Source of the DNA: Taiwanofungus camphoratus
Taxonomy: Eukaryota > Basidiomycota > Agaricomycetes > Polyporales > Taiwanofungaceae
Assembly (NCBI GenBank): GCA_003999685.1
Contig: CP021220.1
Location: 620,001 to 684,000, forward strand
Reading direction: 5' to 3'
Length of the DNA stretch: 64,000 nt
Part shown: positions 37,401 to 52,556 of the stretch, one piece after another
Numbering within the stretch: the first letter of the stretch is position 1
Layout: every line of letters starts with the position of its first letter
Made by a program: the position numbers and the translations under genes
Notes under the pieces: model-generated
Databases searched by the model: none
What the model saw: the letters and a program-made list of their open reading frames with translations, nothing else
What the model was told of the DNA's origin: nothing

Positions 37401-39116
37401 GGTTCTGATTCGTATGCTTTCCACCTGTCTCAGTGGGAGAGCTATTATCTCACGGCAGAGTTTGCAACCAGGGCCGTGCTGATACCTATTTTGATTAGAC
37501 ATTTCTCTACCGGTAATTTTGGCCCGACTCTCACGCCGGACCGTTTCGATCTTTAACTGGATTTCCTTTCAGCGAGAACGCTGCTCTTGGGCGCCAGGCA
37601 AGATGTTGCCGTGACCTCAAGAGACATTTCATGGCTTTGGCGTACCGCCTACAATTGCGCCATACAGGGATGCTCCGAGTGGGAAAACTCCGAAGAACGG
37701 ATAGCTGATCTGTTTGATGTTGCGAGACAGGTGTGACATTTTCCAACGCAGGTATCTGGAAGACCAAATTCTCTGTGTAGCTCCTTGAACTCTATTCCGA
37801 AGCCGTCTTGACCGAGGCTGACGCGGAAGTCTATAATCATATCATCAATGCGTCTTTCGCAGCAGTAGTAGGACGAGGTGTCGTCGTTTTTTGGGGGAGG
37901 AAGATTTTAGCTAACTATAATGCAGCATTTGCCACTCGGCAGCAGGCGGCTATCATACAGCATGGTCAGGTAATGCGAACAGATGCTGGCGCTAGCGAGA
38001 TCGGTCACTGAAGGACGTCGTGATTTTCAATTAGGCTGGTCGCTGGCAAGCTCTTTGCGACGACATCACTTCGTGTAAACAGCGTATACGGGCCACACTT
38101 GATATGAACAAGCTGCTCAATGATGATGATATTCTTCGTGCCAAATCGTTCCTTCATGTGCTGAGAGTCTTTGAAACGGAGGTCTTGTGCCAGCTGAAGC
38201 AATGGAAGCCACTCTTGAATACCATTGGAGTAAGTAATTGCCTACCCTTCGATTCCCTTACTGATGATGTTGTCCAGGAAATCACTTCTTCTGACGCCCT
38301 AGCAGTGAATACATTTGAGGCGGTGGCAGATATACTGGTCTAAGCTTCCCCACTTACCAAACTTAACTTCTAATTTGATTCATTCTCAGTGGGTCGAGAA
38401 GGACTGTCCCGTCGAAGGTCAGCGCAGAAACAGACGGACTGTATCGCTTACTGACATGTGGATTTACTCCAGTCCTTTTCACAACATTAGAGGTACGCGG
38501 TGGTTATCCGCTCATACAGTGTTGGATCTCATCGGGAGCATTATTGCAGGCCATCCTACACGCTAGTCTGGATCGCAGTGCACTTTCGGTGGATAAATTC
38601 TCAAGATGGCTGCGTGCTATATGTACAATCCTCCTATCTCGAAATACCGCTGCAGATAGGATCAAAGCTATCGGATATGTCGAGCAAGCCGTTCAAGTTC
38701 TCGAAGATCACTCAAAGGAGTCAAATTCCCAGGTATCTGGGACTGTACTATTTATTTTGTATATATTAGCTGATCGTGATCCGCCTAATCAGGCATATCC
38801 GCTAGACGAACGACAGTGGCTGCTCGGTACTGCATACAATACCGGAATTGAATGTTTACAGTTTGTCTTTCCACATCCTAAACTTTATGTTGCTACTGAG
38901 TACGTATACAGTGCATCTATGTTAGACGAAGCCAAGCGCTGGTTTGAGACATCTACGACTATTTGCAGATATGTACCGGACGGTGACGGCCGTGCAGAAA
39001 AGGTTCGGCATTGTCCATTCTCATGTTGCAGGCCTAAAGATATTTTCTAACCAAAGATATCGGAAACATATACGCAATTACTTAATCGGTATGCCATTCA
39101 CTCCGAGAAACCTTGA
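34465..39116 (+). CDS. SPO22: Meiosis protein SPO22/ZIP4 (TEX11-like)
   Basis: This is a TPR-rich scaffold of the ZMM group that promotes meiotic crossovers and synapsis. It is spread over many short exons. Recognisable blocks in order: SALSSICGDLQRLAVLAESF and WVHLADTLDREG (34640-34745), GVNLWNASALIREVH (34790), FRLIQAGLEQKPATE (34950), ALRNAHDSERVHTQAKARA (35290), DPENLSRAEATLNELIKSI (36010), CFQRGLELGAKSNKAFIDRL (36490), WSEAAEWFFQGTHPIFEP (36850), AVTAMVKASDFNRRML (37190) and RWLRAICTILLSRNTAADR (38610). The end is ISETYTQLLNRYAIHSEKP with a stop at 39116. The start at MSTRQGKLPS is tentative, because its join to the next block needs a weak phase-2 donor. No premature stop was met elsewhere. 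Confidence 0.85.
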
Positions 39117-40667
39117 ACATTTGCATTCCCAGGGGTCTTCTATGCTATCATACCGTGGTTCTGTTCTGCTGGTCGACCGATGTCATGGCTCTCGGGGTCT
39201 GGGATTCATTCCGACGGTTTCGTGTCTGCGATCGTCTTCCGTATGTTCAACGCACAGCAACCCATCAACACTTCTATTTCAGGTTATCCTTTGCTCCCAG
39301 CCCTCTTGTCCTTGTGTTTCTCTAACTCGACTTGTGTCTGGAACGAGACGATGATATGCCAACTGTATCGCTATATACCACATCGGGCAAGTGTTATGTG
39401 GCTTTCTGGAATCGGTGTGGATCGGATCGGAACCGGAAGAAGTTCTGCATGCTATCCCTTACTCATTGCCAAGTTCGTCAATGATATATGATATACACAG
39501 TGGGCTGCGATGTGAAAGACAAAGAACAGAGCTACACGTGGAAGAGTACCTCACCTCTTCACATTCGCCACCAAAATGCAACAGATACAGCATATTTATA
39601 TGGGCGTCAAGAGCTTACTCAAATTATACAGCAATCTAGACCTTCTGACGTGCTTGTATGGAAGTAACTTGGGCGCGGAGACAGAACGGATCGTATGACA
39701 AAGGCTTGAGTGGCGGCAAAATCACTGCCGTTGTAAGTTGGGCTATCTGATCAACAGGTATTGGGGACCGATGTCTCCCAGAGAAGCTTGCCGATCGAAA
39801 CGCACAAAATCAGGCTATGGTGGTCAGATGCCAAACTTGAAAAACTATGCAGGTGGCACAACCCTTAGTAGAAGCAGGTATCAGTAAATGCATACACAGG
39901 CAACTTCTAGATGTATTATGCGCAGGGCCCAAGCCAAACCTGATCTGGTGAGGTCTCACGATCTCCATTTAGCCCGGACGGATATCACGTCGGAAGTCAG
40001 GACAAGGGTAAGCCAGAAGAGCGCATTGTGGTAGCAACTCGCGCATTGATGGCGAGAAGGTCTCGGCCATCTAGTGGCAGTTTGAATGTGACAACGCGCC
40101 GGACGTGGTGATTGATCGCCAACGGAGACCTATAGCTAGGGAACAAAGGCCGTACACTGGCGGTAGCAATTGCTCCCGCAATACTCATCGCAGCCTAGGA
40201 TCAGTCTCATGGTACAGGACTAGGGTATACCTTATCCGATACCAGCGCCTGGCCGATAGAAGGATACTGCCATATACAACCCATGACCCTGGTAGCTTCC
40301 CTCAGAGAAAAACGAAAATTGAATACATATTCGATCGTACGCCTTGATAACGAAGTGCGCCTGAAACTTGGCTAATATGACAACAGCTCGAGCACACCGA
40401 GGTGGTTATGTCAGACAACCACCGCAACGAATAAGCATGGGTCTGTTTTTCCGGTGAAATTTGCCCGTTGTTTGTCAGAATCCGGTTGTGTCTAATGGAA
40501 ATGTCCAAAATTGTAGCAACGGGTTCCGACCCGGTGTGCGAATATGTGGAATTTATAAAATCGATGTGATGCCGTACATACCTAGACATGCGCATGTTTC
40601 CTATAGAATTGATGGTAGAGAATTTTGATAGATTCAAGGCGCTGACCATGGCCATCCTCAGCTGTTG
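39117..40667. other. 1.55 kb without a recognised gene
   Basis: Overlapping plus-strand frames at 39113-39639 lie in the SPO22 3' region and have the Cys/Ser-rich look of non-coding sequence. No repeat or RNA gene was seen. Confidence 0.45.
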
Positions 40668-40910
40668 TTAATCACTGTCAGTGTCAAAGCCGGCTAAATC
40701 ATCAAGGGACAGGTCAAGAGCGGCATTGCGACCGTTTGCAAGTTTGAGTTGTTGCGGAGTCGGGCGCAGAACCAGCGTGCTACTCGGACGTGCGCGTCGG
40801 TATCAACGATCTTCTACATTTTACCTACGTCGAACACGGGTATCGGCAGGTGCATGGCTTGAGTTCCACTGGTTCTGGACATACGTGTCGGGGTCTACCG
40901 AGTTGCCACG
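40668..40910 (-). CDS. Unknown protein, C-terminal exons only
   Basis: Two minus-strand exons (40825-40910 and 40668-40779) joined by a 45-nt intron read RGNSVDPDTYVQNQWNSS, HAPADTRVRRS, then TLVLRPTPQQLKLANGRN and AALDLSLDDLAGFDTDSD with a stop. Frame, splice sites and acidic end look genuine. Upstream there is an acceptor (CTCAG) but no ATG before the GluRS gene begins on the other strand, only 94 bp away. The 5' end is therefore missing, or it overlaps GluRS, or the fragment is a relic. I do not recognise the family. Confidence 0.4.
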
Positions 40911-41004
40911 CTGAGCAGCTAACGTCGTCCAAACTAACGTGTGCTGCGGTCTCTGGTCAATCAAACAAACGAAGTCTTCCTTGGTCGCCTAAACTCTCGT
41001 GTAA

Positions 41005-43295
<2,291 letters not shown>

Positions 43296-43416
43296 TAAGC
43301 TTGGAGAATGTGGAAACACGATGTATTAGGATGGCTACACATTTGCAATAATGCGACATGCTACATATTAAATGATACAGATGTTACACGTGAGTGGTCA
43401 CAAAGAGTGAGCAGAA

Positions 43417-46400
43417 TCACAGAGTTTCCCATCCACCGCTATCCACGGTGCTCTCCAATTTCCTAGCTATCAGAGTAGGTATTCCATGGTTCAACCAGAC
43501 TTTACGCACTTCTTCCCACCGGGCATGATGAAGGTACTGCCTACGTCCACGCCTTGGCAAGGAAGACATTAGATATTAGAAAATTGACATGAAGGATCGA
43601 CTTTACCTCATTGATACGTCAACTTCACCATGCACATCAAGATAAGGTGACTGTCCAAATGTTCCATTGTTGGCGTAAAGATACAGTAGTGAACATCGCT
43701 TGACGAGGAAATATACTCCGATAGGTCCGGCACACCTGCGTTTGAGAGGAAATGAACAAGCCGAAAAAATGAAGTATAATCTCAGAGACATACTCCCGGG
43801 TATGCATGTTGCACTCTCCTCGACACTGATTCTCCAAATCCATACAGCAATGACTCTGCATACAACACGTCGCACCGCAAATGAGGCAAATTGCTGCATC
43901 AATCGGGACGGTTTTGCAGCGTGGGCATGTCATGACCTTTTCTTGCTCTAAATATAGGTTGTCCAGAATCAAGGGTAGTCGTGCAGTACGATACACAACC
44001 GGGTAGTCCAGGATGACTCCACAATTCAACTGTGTCGCTGCATGAGAATGACCGTAGTGCGCGCACCATCCAGAAAGAGCATTCTGCAACGTGTCTTGAT
44101 TGGGAAGATCGGACAGAGGAGGGATATCTAGCATCGTTAGTAAACGTTTATACTCACAGACACTGCTAGATATGACGGAAGGGGTCGGAAACGCAGATGG
44201 AAGCATGGCGCGACAAAGTATTGCGGCTCGCCGCAGGAAAGGGAGAGTGAACATGTATAGCAGTTTCTCAATTCGAGCCTCGCCGAAAGATTGAAACACC
44301 ATATCTGCGGCCTGTTCAAAGACAGGCGAATGTCTGACAACGGACATGAGGAACATGCGCACGTCGCCAAAAATTGGTTCGTGACTACGCTGTACGAGGC
44401 TTGCGGCATGATAACTACGTGTCTTGTTCAAGACGTATACCAGACCAATCACTGTCCGTGCCAGACATGCGTAGTAGGTGAGGATAAGAACGTGCCGCAG
44501 CATGTCAGGAGCGACGGCAGCGGTCTCCACCAATATGGTGAATGGATCCCGCAGGAGTAAGGGGAAAGTGAAAGAGGTCATGGAACCCCGACTCCACTCC
44601 GGTAATAAACGCTTGATGATTGCTTGCCGGACAGCATCGCGACCCTCATCAGGTCTACCCTTAAAATTTAAAGCAACGAGTTTGGTGAGGCATGTCATCA
44701 AGCCGCGGATCATACGGCTCTGAGATTCAGTCAGGCTGTCTGCAACAGAGCACCCACTAGCACCTAGACCACGTTGGGCAACCTCAAGCGAGGCGATAGT
44801 ATACCCAACCAGTTCCTCTGGCAAGTAGATGCCTGTCCCTCGTTCTCCAGGATCGGGTTCCGGGCGATCTCGTAAATGTCGAGTCTGCTGTGAAATGGTC
44901 TTTGCCACTACCATGATTGTATCGACCATCTTATGAATTTCCATGCTGTCTGCTCTATCATTGTTCCGCATGAAGGACTGGTATGCGGTATCTTGAGCGC
45001 TCCAGAAAACGAATTCGCCAGTACCGTTTCGGAATTGCAGTGACTCGAGGTGCGGATCGGCCTTGGATTTCAGGATGCTTATTCCAGCTGCGCGAGTCCA
45101 GTCAGAAAATGCAACAGAATTGAGTTCAGTGGTCATCGAAGCTGTGGCAACAGGGAGAATTATGTTGCCTAAACTCTTGCAGAGAGGGCAGATATACTCC
45201 TTTCTGGGAATGCTCTCCGGATGGTTCCTGGACGCCTGTGCTCGGTGACGTTGTCGAATCGAGCCGCTGTATACCGTAAAGCATTCCAAGTGCATCATGT
45301 GGCTGCAGATTGAAGAGTGAAGACCGAATCGAGTAAACTGAGCAGGAAAGCCGTCAAAGTTATGGAAGTTGCGAGCCTTCGCATCCTTCATCTCGGCATT
45401 TGAAGGTGGAAAGCTGTTGTCAACTGCAATATCTATAGTTCGATCCAGCGAATCGGATGCCAATAGTGCTTCGTTGATGTAGAAGTAATTTCCATCGGGG
45501 TGGCGACGAAGCAGTCTGCTAGGCTGGAGGAAACCAAGCGATCCGAAGGCTTTCGAGTTGTTGAGCTCCTCTTGACATACAATGCATGTCCCGTACGACA
45601 CTGGGGTCTCAGGCGTCTCACTGATGTCTTCGTCCTCGCCCTCATCGATGTCTTCGAAATTCGTTGCAAAACTGGCTTGTTGAGCCTTCATCTGACGCAT
45701 GATAGCCTCCTGCCTAGCCTTGGCAGCACGTTTTTTTGCTTCCGCGGGATCCGCGGCTTCAGAGCGCTCAGTGACGCGTCGTCTTCTCCGGACTTGATCC
45801 CGCTCGTGCAAGCCGATCTGTGCCAAAACCCAATTTACACGACCCTTGTAAGGTTTATAGGTGTCATGATGTTCGAGCGCACAAAGTATGTCAAGGAGGC
45901 TTTGACCTTCCTCAAAAGGCTTGTGAACTGCCAAGCTACTGAAAAGTTGCGGCCGCTCCGTCATTCCAAGCATGACCAAGTGGACAAGTTGATCGAGAAT
46001 CGCTTCGGCAGATGGAGGGGCAGCTCCTTCTGCATCGGTGATTACGAGAATGTTGTAGATACCGTAGAACATAACCTGCAGCAGAACTTCGGATTCGAAG
46101 GCAGAGGTGAGCGTCGAGAAGGGGCCGTTCTTGATGTCCAGAGGCTTCGGAATAATGACAGGGTCCTCCAGGCCGGTCTTCTTCTTCAGCCGATTACGGA
46201 GAACAGTCTCTACGTCCTCGCGCTTGTTCCGAGTATAGTGATAGAAGAATGGATTCACCTCATTGAACGCTTCGTCCTTTAACTCGTATGCGCCAGTGTC
46301 TGCAGTAGATTCTGGTGGTTTGAAATTGGCAACTTCCTTTAGTACACGCTCGAAACAGACGTCGTCCACCATTCGCTCCGCCACACGCTTTGTCAAGTCC

Positions 46401-49166
46401 GTGAATGTGCAGGGCCCGACGGCGAGCGCATGTACAATCTCTCTCCGAATGGCAGTCGGCATCAGCATCTTTGTAGCGTTTGCCGTCTCCGAAAGGATTG
46501 TGATGAGAATATACAAGAGCTCTTCAACCATGCTTGGCAGATGTGAGCCGTCGTATGTCGGGTGTAAAGTGGCCCCTGAGAAGTAGCCCAGAAGTTGGAA
46601 ACGATCGAGCATGCTCACAATGACGAGGCTCGGGTCGAGGATCACCAGTGCAGTCTGCAAAATGAACAAGTCTTGATCATAGCAGAGCTCCCTCAGCATA
46701 AAGTCACGGTAATGCATGAGTTGCCCTCGGATAGCGAAGCCGTTGCGAACCCAGAGGCCAGTACGTATCTGTGCGATCATGGCAAGCACTGTCGGATTTC
46801 AAGTCTGTCAATCCACGTCTCTGTGTTATTGAACGAGAACTTGCCTCGCAAAGGATAATCGATGACTGTAAGGATGGCTTGTTCACTGGCTTCCTGCAAA
46901 AAGACGTCCCGTAACTTCTGCATGCCAATCTCCTGCAGCGAATCCGCGCTCAGGATATCAACATGCTTGCAGAGTTCTGCAAGTAGCCACTGTAGTGAGT
47001 GATGGAAGCTGACCCAGCCCTCCATTACATCAAAGTCAACGATCTGGTAGGTGGCATCGCCGAAGATCACCTCATGGAACGCAACCGGTGGGAACCTGGT
47101 TACATCGCGCGACTCGTCGACCACTACAGTCACCATCAATATGTGGTGCATGACCGTCGTGATTGCACCGACGAGCTCTGCGACGGTTGATCGCGAGAAC
47201 GCTTCGCCGTATACCTTGATGACACGAGAGAGTGACAGCGTGACGTTAAACACGGAAATCCACGCATCTGTCTCAAACTCCACATGGCTGTTTGCGGCGC
47301 GTTTGTTCGGGTTTACGCACATGAAGATTTGGCACGTCTTGCTGAACTGCGTAAGAAACTCGCGATTGTGCGCAATGAGCGCTTGTACCGGCGCGTTATG
47401 GCACAGGTAGCGTAAGTCGCTGAAGACGGGCATGAAGCGTTTCGACTTGAACGGGAACGTGTCGACTTCTATGTCTGCGTTCGCGTTCGGCGGATACAAG
47501 ATGTGTTTATCCTGGATCTGATTCGTGAAGAAGGCAGTGATAATGGAGAGCAAGCGTGATACGATATTATGCTGGCGGACAATGTAAAGTGCAACCGATG
47601 GTACCGTGAACAGCTGTAGAGCGAAATACTTGATGGATGTTTCAGCCTCGCGGTCCACAAGGAGATATGCGTCGATAATGCGGTGGTAGACATTGGCGAA
47701 GTGAGATGCTAGTCAGTGATGCTTAAGTCAGTAGGCCATGAATAAATGGAAAGACATACCAACTGCCAATTTGTGTTCATGGCTAACAGTGAGGAGGGAT
47801 GCATATATTTCTTTCAAGTTCAATCGAGGCTTTTTCCAGAGTTTGGTATGATAAAGAAACATCCAATCAATCCGCGAGGGATCAAGGATATCAGTAAGGG
47901 TCTTGCTCGCATCCGGCGGTGGAAGCAAAGAATAGGTCTTTCTAGGAGCCAGCAGCTCTGAAGCGATGACTTCCCGCAGAACCAGCGTGTCCGTCCCTAA
48001 ACGGCTCCGCGTCAAATCAAGCAACCACTCGATGATGACGGCCGCGACCTGTTCGCGAAATGTATCATATGCCCGTCGGACAGTTACGCCAAGGTCGATC
48101 TGCGAGATGCAGTGTGCCATCTCCAATAACCGTGCGACATTGGTGTTCATATCCACGATCTCGCGACCCTGGTCGTCAATGTGATCCGCAACCACGGAAG
48201 CTTCATCCCTCGAGCGATTAGTGACATCGCGCAATAATTGAATGACCTCCTCAAACGAGTGTTTGTCGTCGTTCCATACGATAATGCAGAACTGATCTCT
48301 GGTCATTGGATCCCCAGAGGGCTGCGACCTCAGACTGGTTTCGTCCGCGGGAGGAACGGTCTCGTCCGGCGAATGATCTAAGGTGTCTAGAACAAAATCG
48401 AGGGCATACCCGATAGTTCTGCTCATCGTATCCCTGAGTTCTGGGGGTACCGAGACTCTGTATGGGTAATCTTTGGCAGGAGGTACGTCCTGGCCAGTCA
48501 TCACCCTCGGAGTGGCTCTTGGCGTTGTCTGCAATGTCTTCATCGCAAAGGCGCTAAGGTATTCAGACGTTTCGGCGTTCGGTGGATGGTATGGACAATT
48601 AATAGACTGCCGCCATGCCTCTATATCACCGCAATCGCAACAGCCACCTGACTGCTGAGCGATGAAGAAACTGACATTGTGGTCGGTATGGTCCGTTGCC
48701 TCAAAGCACCGAGAGCACAGAACACAGCTGTCATCTAATGCACAGTCCCTAGAGTATGTTCCTAATGGTCACTTTTGTTCGATTCAGAGATCTGATGGCA
48801 TGTGACTTACTTGCAACGAAAGCAACTCTCCCCCTTCTTGAATATATGTCCACATGGTCTGCCTGGTATCACAGGAGGTTCTTTCTGGAGACCAGCAGTA
48901 GCCTGGACCTCACTAAGAGTAGCGTGCAGCGGAAGACTTGAGTTCGAATTGGGCAGAAAAAGATGGGCATACTGGCCCCAGAAAGCATCGTAGAGTTCCG
49001 ACAATATCTCTGCACGAGTAGCAGGCGTAAAGACATACTTTCTGGAGCCTGGCATCGTTTCCAGAGTGAAGCGTAGACGAGAGAGCGGGTCGGACGAGCG
49101 GTCGCGAGGATGCATGGATCCTAGCAATCTAGAAGAAATCGGAAAGAAAGACGAGAGACTTGACAT
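43417..49166 (-). CDS. UBR1: E3 ubiquitin ligase UBR1 (N-recognin)
   Basis: It binds N-degrons and ubiquitinates the carrier proteins. Six exons (48811-49166, 47760-48748, 46845-47708, 43794-46788, 43607-43735, 43417-43552) give 1822 residues, the family's length. The UBR box spans about residues 103-173 with GESCFRCKDCALDDSCVLC, HTDHNVSFF and CCDCGD. A ClpS-like domain for bulky N-termini follows (IIVWNDDKHSFEEVI, about residue 275). The RING-H2 is at about residues 1150-1270 (CIVCQEEL, HMMHLECF, ICPLCKSLGN), with a long insert inside it. The Cys-rich cap holds MTCPRCKTVP, CLICGATCC and CRGECNMHTREC. Intron 3 (46789-46844) is GC-AG. The start is the first ATG in frame. A GTG 24 bases upstream is not used. 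Confidence 0.95.
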
Positions 49167-49503
49167 CGTGGCCGGTCCCCGTCTGCCCACGATAGTAGCT
49201 AGGAAAGAGGACAGATGTGCAAAGAATTACGGGAAAGCCTTTGGGATGATCAAGTCCATCCACTAACCGCTACCTGCTGTCTCCAATCATTGATCGAACT
49301 TGTCGCGTAGACTATTCATGGAATCAATACGAACATACATACTATAATATACGTAATACAATTTGTAGGAGTGATTATTGATCCTCAATCTATGCCACAA
49401 TAGAAAGGTTTCTAGTACCAACCTCCCAACGCTTGACTCAGTGACAACTTAGCAAAGCTCTTCATTCACAGCCGCTGCTATCTGGCACATCGTCTATGCC
49501 AGT
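49167..49503. promoter_or_regulatory. Divergent promoter region UBR1 / TRS33
   Basis: The start codons of two divergent genes are 337 bp apart, so both promoters probably lie here. An AT-rich core occurs at about 49320-49375. No named motif is claimed. Confidence 0.45.
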
Positions 49504-50462
49504 ATGTCTAGCAGAGCATCTTTTCAGAGCTCACATGGGATTCCGTCGACGACGACCTCTATTCCGTCACTCGCTGCAAATGCCGATCCCCCAGTCCGCC
49601 AAATGGACAGCGCGGCAATGGACTACTTTCTCATTGAGGCTGTTAATGCCCTGCGCGCATCCTCGGCGGTCGCAGCAGCTCGCGCGAAGAAGGTCGAGCA
49701 GGAGATGATTGAAGCGGGGCTGATCCCTCCGCCAGCGCCTGTGCTGCCTCCCCTGAAGGACGCACAGAGAGACTCGGTAGGGAGCAATGTCTCAAAAGAC
49801 TCCACGAGAAAGATCTCACCAGACGAGGAAGATGAGGTAAGGGTGCGCCTGGAAGCAATAGGTATGCACGTCGGTGCAAATGTGACAGAGAGGTCCGTCT
49901 GTCTTTCAGGGCATCTCCTTGTAGAGTTTATGCACTCGGGGCTGTCTACGTTAGACTGTGTCACGACCGCACAATGTTCTCAGACACCTTGGATGCTATT
50001 AAGTTCATATGTAAGGATCTCTGGGCTGCATGTTGGGATAAACAGGTGGACAATCTGCGTACAAATCACCGTGTATGTCGACCCCTTGGAGCAGGACTAC
50101 TCTCCTTATCAATTCGCAGGGAATTTATGTTCTACATGACAACAATTTCAAGCCCATCTCCCGCCTCTCTAGTTGGGAAGGCCGCGCTGACTCACTCAAG
50201 AAAGCTAAATTGGTATCGAATCCGAGCTTCTTATACTCGGGTTGGATTTAATTTATGTTTCTTGCTATGCTGTAGTACGTCGCCATGCCTGCAGGCATCC
50301 TCAAAGGTGCTCTAGCCAGGTTAGGTTATCATGCTGTTGTAGTTCCAGAGGTGGCAGCATTGCCACAATGTAAGTGAACTGCAACATTAGCACTTGCCCT
50401 TCTGATCTGAATGCATGTAATACATAGGTGCCTTCCAGCTTAGGCTTCCTAAAGGCACATGA
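49504..50462 (+). CDS. TRS33: TRAPP complex subunit, Trs33/TRAPPC6 type
   Basis: This is a Bet3-family subunit of the TRAPP complexes, which activate Rab GTPases on Golgi membranes. Exons 49504-49892, 49955-50072, 50120-50212, 50276-50369 and 50428-50462 give 242 residues. Family motifs are MDYFLIEAVNALRASS near the N-terminus, RVRLEAIGMHVGANVTERL, FSDTLDAIKFICKDLWAACW, KQVDNLRTNHRGIYVLHDN, and MPAGILKGALARLGYHAVV before the final FQLRLPKGT. A charged, Pro-rich insert of about 60 residues after the first helix (PPPAPVLPPLKD to the acidic SPDEEDE) makes it longer than yeast or animal Trs33 cores. Its stop is 51 bp from the convergent UTP18 stop, so the transcripts probably overlap. Confidence 0.93.
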
Positions 50463-50513
50463 GACACAACTCTTCGAACGGCTGCCATCGACGACATGCG
50501 CTGCGTCAATCAA

Positions 50514-52556
50514 TTATGATGTCGCAAAGTCTTTGAGATGGTACAGTAGTACGCGACCTTTGTTATTACCGATGGCCACATAGTCGCTCCCGTTCGAGAA
50601 GTCGATGCTGGAGACGTGACCCAGAGGAGTGCCAGACGTCGGCCAGTTGGAAAAAGCTGTCAGGGATGGGAGGTGAATCTAAGGTAAAGGTATCAGTCGG
50701 GAACTGAGAATAGTCTGGGAGTGTTACGTACCATACGCATCTGGTCCTTTTTGGTATTACTTGCTATAGCGAGGAGTTGCGAGTCGTGGTTGAATCGCAT
50801 GGAGGAAATTGTTGTCGTGAGATTGCCTATAGTTTTGAGTGGCTTTGGCCTTTCCGTGCCAAAGGATGAGGCGCCGTCGGCGCCGTAGAGATTGACCAGC
50901 CCTGTACGAGAGCTGAAGAGACACTAAATCAACGCGGACAGTTCGATTGGTCTGGGACTCGTAGACTTACCCTATAGCGAGATATCGCCCAGCTCGATCA
51001 CCACTGACGATCCGACTTCCAAAACCCCCATCGTCCTTCCATCGCTTTACACACCTCCTCGCGCCCACGTCCCACACGTATACCTCCGCGTCCTCGCCCA
51101 GACTCATCAGTGTACTCCCACTCCACCATAGGCTTTTCACGCGAGTGTTCATCTTCACATCGCCTATCACTTGGCCCTGCCCCGCGCGCCAATCGACGAG
51201 GTGTACATGCCCGCAGCGGCCTGCGACCGCAAGTACATTACCGCTCGAGTCGAATGCACAGATCTCCATGCTCGCATCCTGCGCTCCGGAATTGGTATTC
51301 GCGAAAGTCGTTCCCCACAGCCCTCGCGGCGAGCGCTGAGCAGTGCCGGACTGGAGGTCGTAGACGTAGTAGAAGGGGCGCGGACCAGTGAGGAGAACGG
51401 ACGCACCGCCCGGGTGGAACAATGCTGTGGATAGTGGGAGGGAGGGCAGGTGAACAGTTTGGAGATGTGGATTCGTGTGTCCGTCAACCTGTGAATGCCA
51501 CGATCTTGCATACACTATATTTATGATACAACGGTAAGGATGGACGTACGTTGAATAGTCGCAACCGCCGGTCTGAGCTGGCAGTAAGCAGGATAGGGAC
51601 ACGGGAAGACGGGTGAAATTGTACTGCATTTATATTGCCCTCAGACCTTGCGGACAAATTGGCATCGCGCAAGCGTTCGATCGCTATGATGCCCTGAGGG
51701 AGCACCTTCGCCTTACCCTTTGTCAGAATGCCAGCCGTATCTGACAGCAAACCTGGCAGCGCCTCCGTCTCATCTTCATCTGATACTGATGAAGACGATG
51801 GTCTCCTCCGCTTAGCCTTCGTAGGATGTAGCTTCTTGCGCGCGTTCGCAGCCCAGTCCGGAGTAGGATTGATCTTCTCGAACTGTCGTCGCAGCCTCCG
51901 CTCGTAATCTCTGCCACCAACCACATCATCTGAAGGAGCATCCCTCAGTTTGCGAAGGCGTTTATCCGCGGTAAGAGAGACCTGCAGGGCGGTGTCATCA
52001 GGGTCAACCCATGCAGGTGCTTTGCTTTTCGAGACTGCGCTGGTGGAAGGTCGAGGTATTTCTTTGGGTGCCTCTTCCTCCAGTTCGCCTTCCGACCCTT
52101 CCTCCTCTCTATCATCTTCATCATCTTCCCGGCCGTCTTCTCGTCTACTTTTGTTGAAGCTTTCTTCTCCAGACTTGCCCTCTGGAGACTCGGTCCTAAA
52201 ATCCAGCGGGGATCGTTGTCCAACCGCATCGTCGACGAAGAACAGCTGTTTATGAATATAAGCCATGAATACGTGCAGATACAAGTGAAACTTACATCTG
52301 CGTCGAGGAAGTTTTGCAGCTCCTCTCCCGCTGTCTCATGTTCTTGCTCATCATCGGACACAAAGGGCATATTGTTTCCTGAGCCTTCAGAAGGAAGATA
52401 CGCTTTCCCAAAAAGTATACTCTCGAGCCTCCTCTCCTCGTCATCTTTGCTGTCCTCGTCCATGAGCGATACTACAGATCCGAGTGGTTGTACTGCTTCA
52501 TTTTGTTCCACTGCCGACTTGGCCGTTCTCTGTCTCTTACGTGCATGCCTTGCCAT
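50514..52556 (-). CDS. UTP18: U3 snoRNP / SSU processome WD40 protein Utp18
   Basis: This is a nucleolar factor for early 18S rRNA processing. Exons 52296-52556, 51550-52245, 50971-51488, 50732-50912 and 50514-50678 give 606 residues. The basic start MARHARKRQRTAKS looks nucleolar. An acidic linker follows, then DYERRLRRQFEKINPTPDWA, a diagnostic Utp18 block. WD40 repeats begin at INAVQFHPSSRVPILLTASS and continue through HLPSLPLSTALFHPGGASVLL, GTTFANTNSG, VKSLWWSGSTLMSLGEDAEV and SRTGLVNLYG, to SIDFSNGSDYVAIGNNKGRV and LLYHLKDFATS. The splice into exon 4 uses the upstream AG at 50913-50914. The one 11 bases later would break the frame. Intact. Confidence 0.95.

Noticed and set aside
45500-46282. 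260-codon plus-strand frame opposite UBR1
   Set aside because: It lies wholly antisense to the well-conserved UBR1 exon 4, has no family likeness and no independent splice signals.
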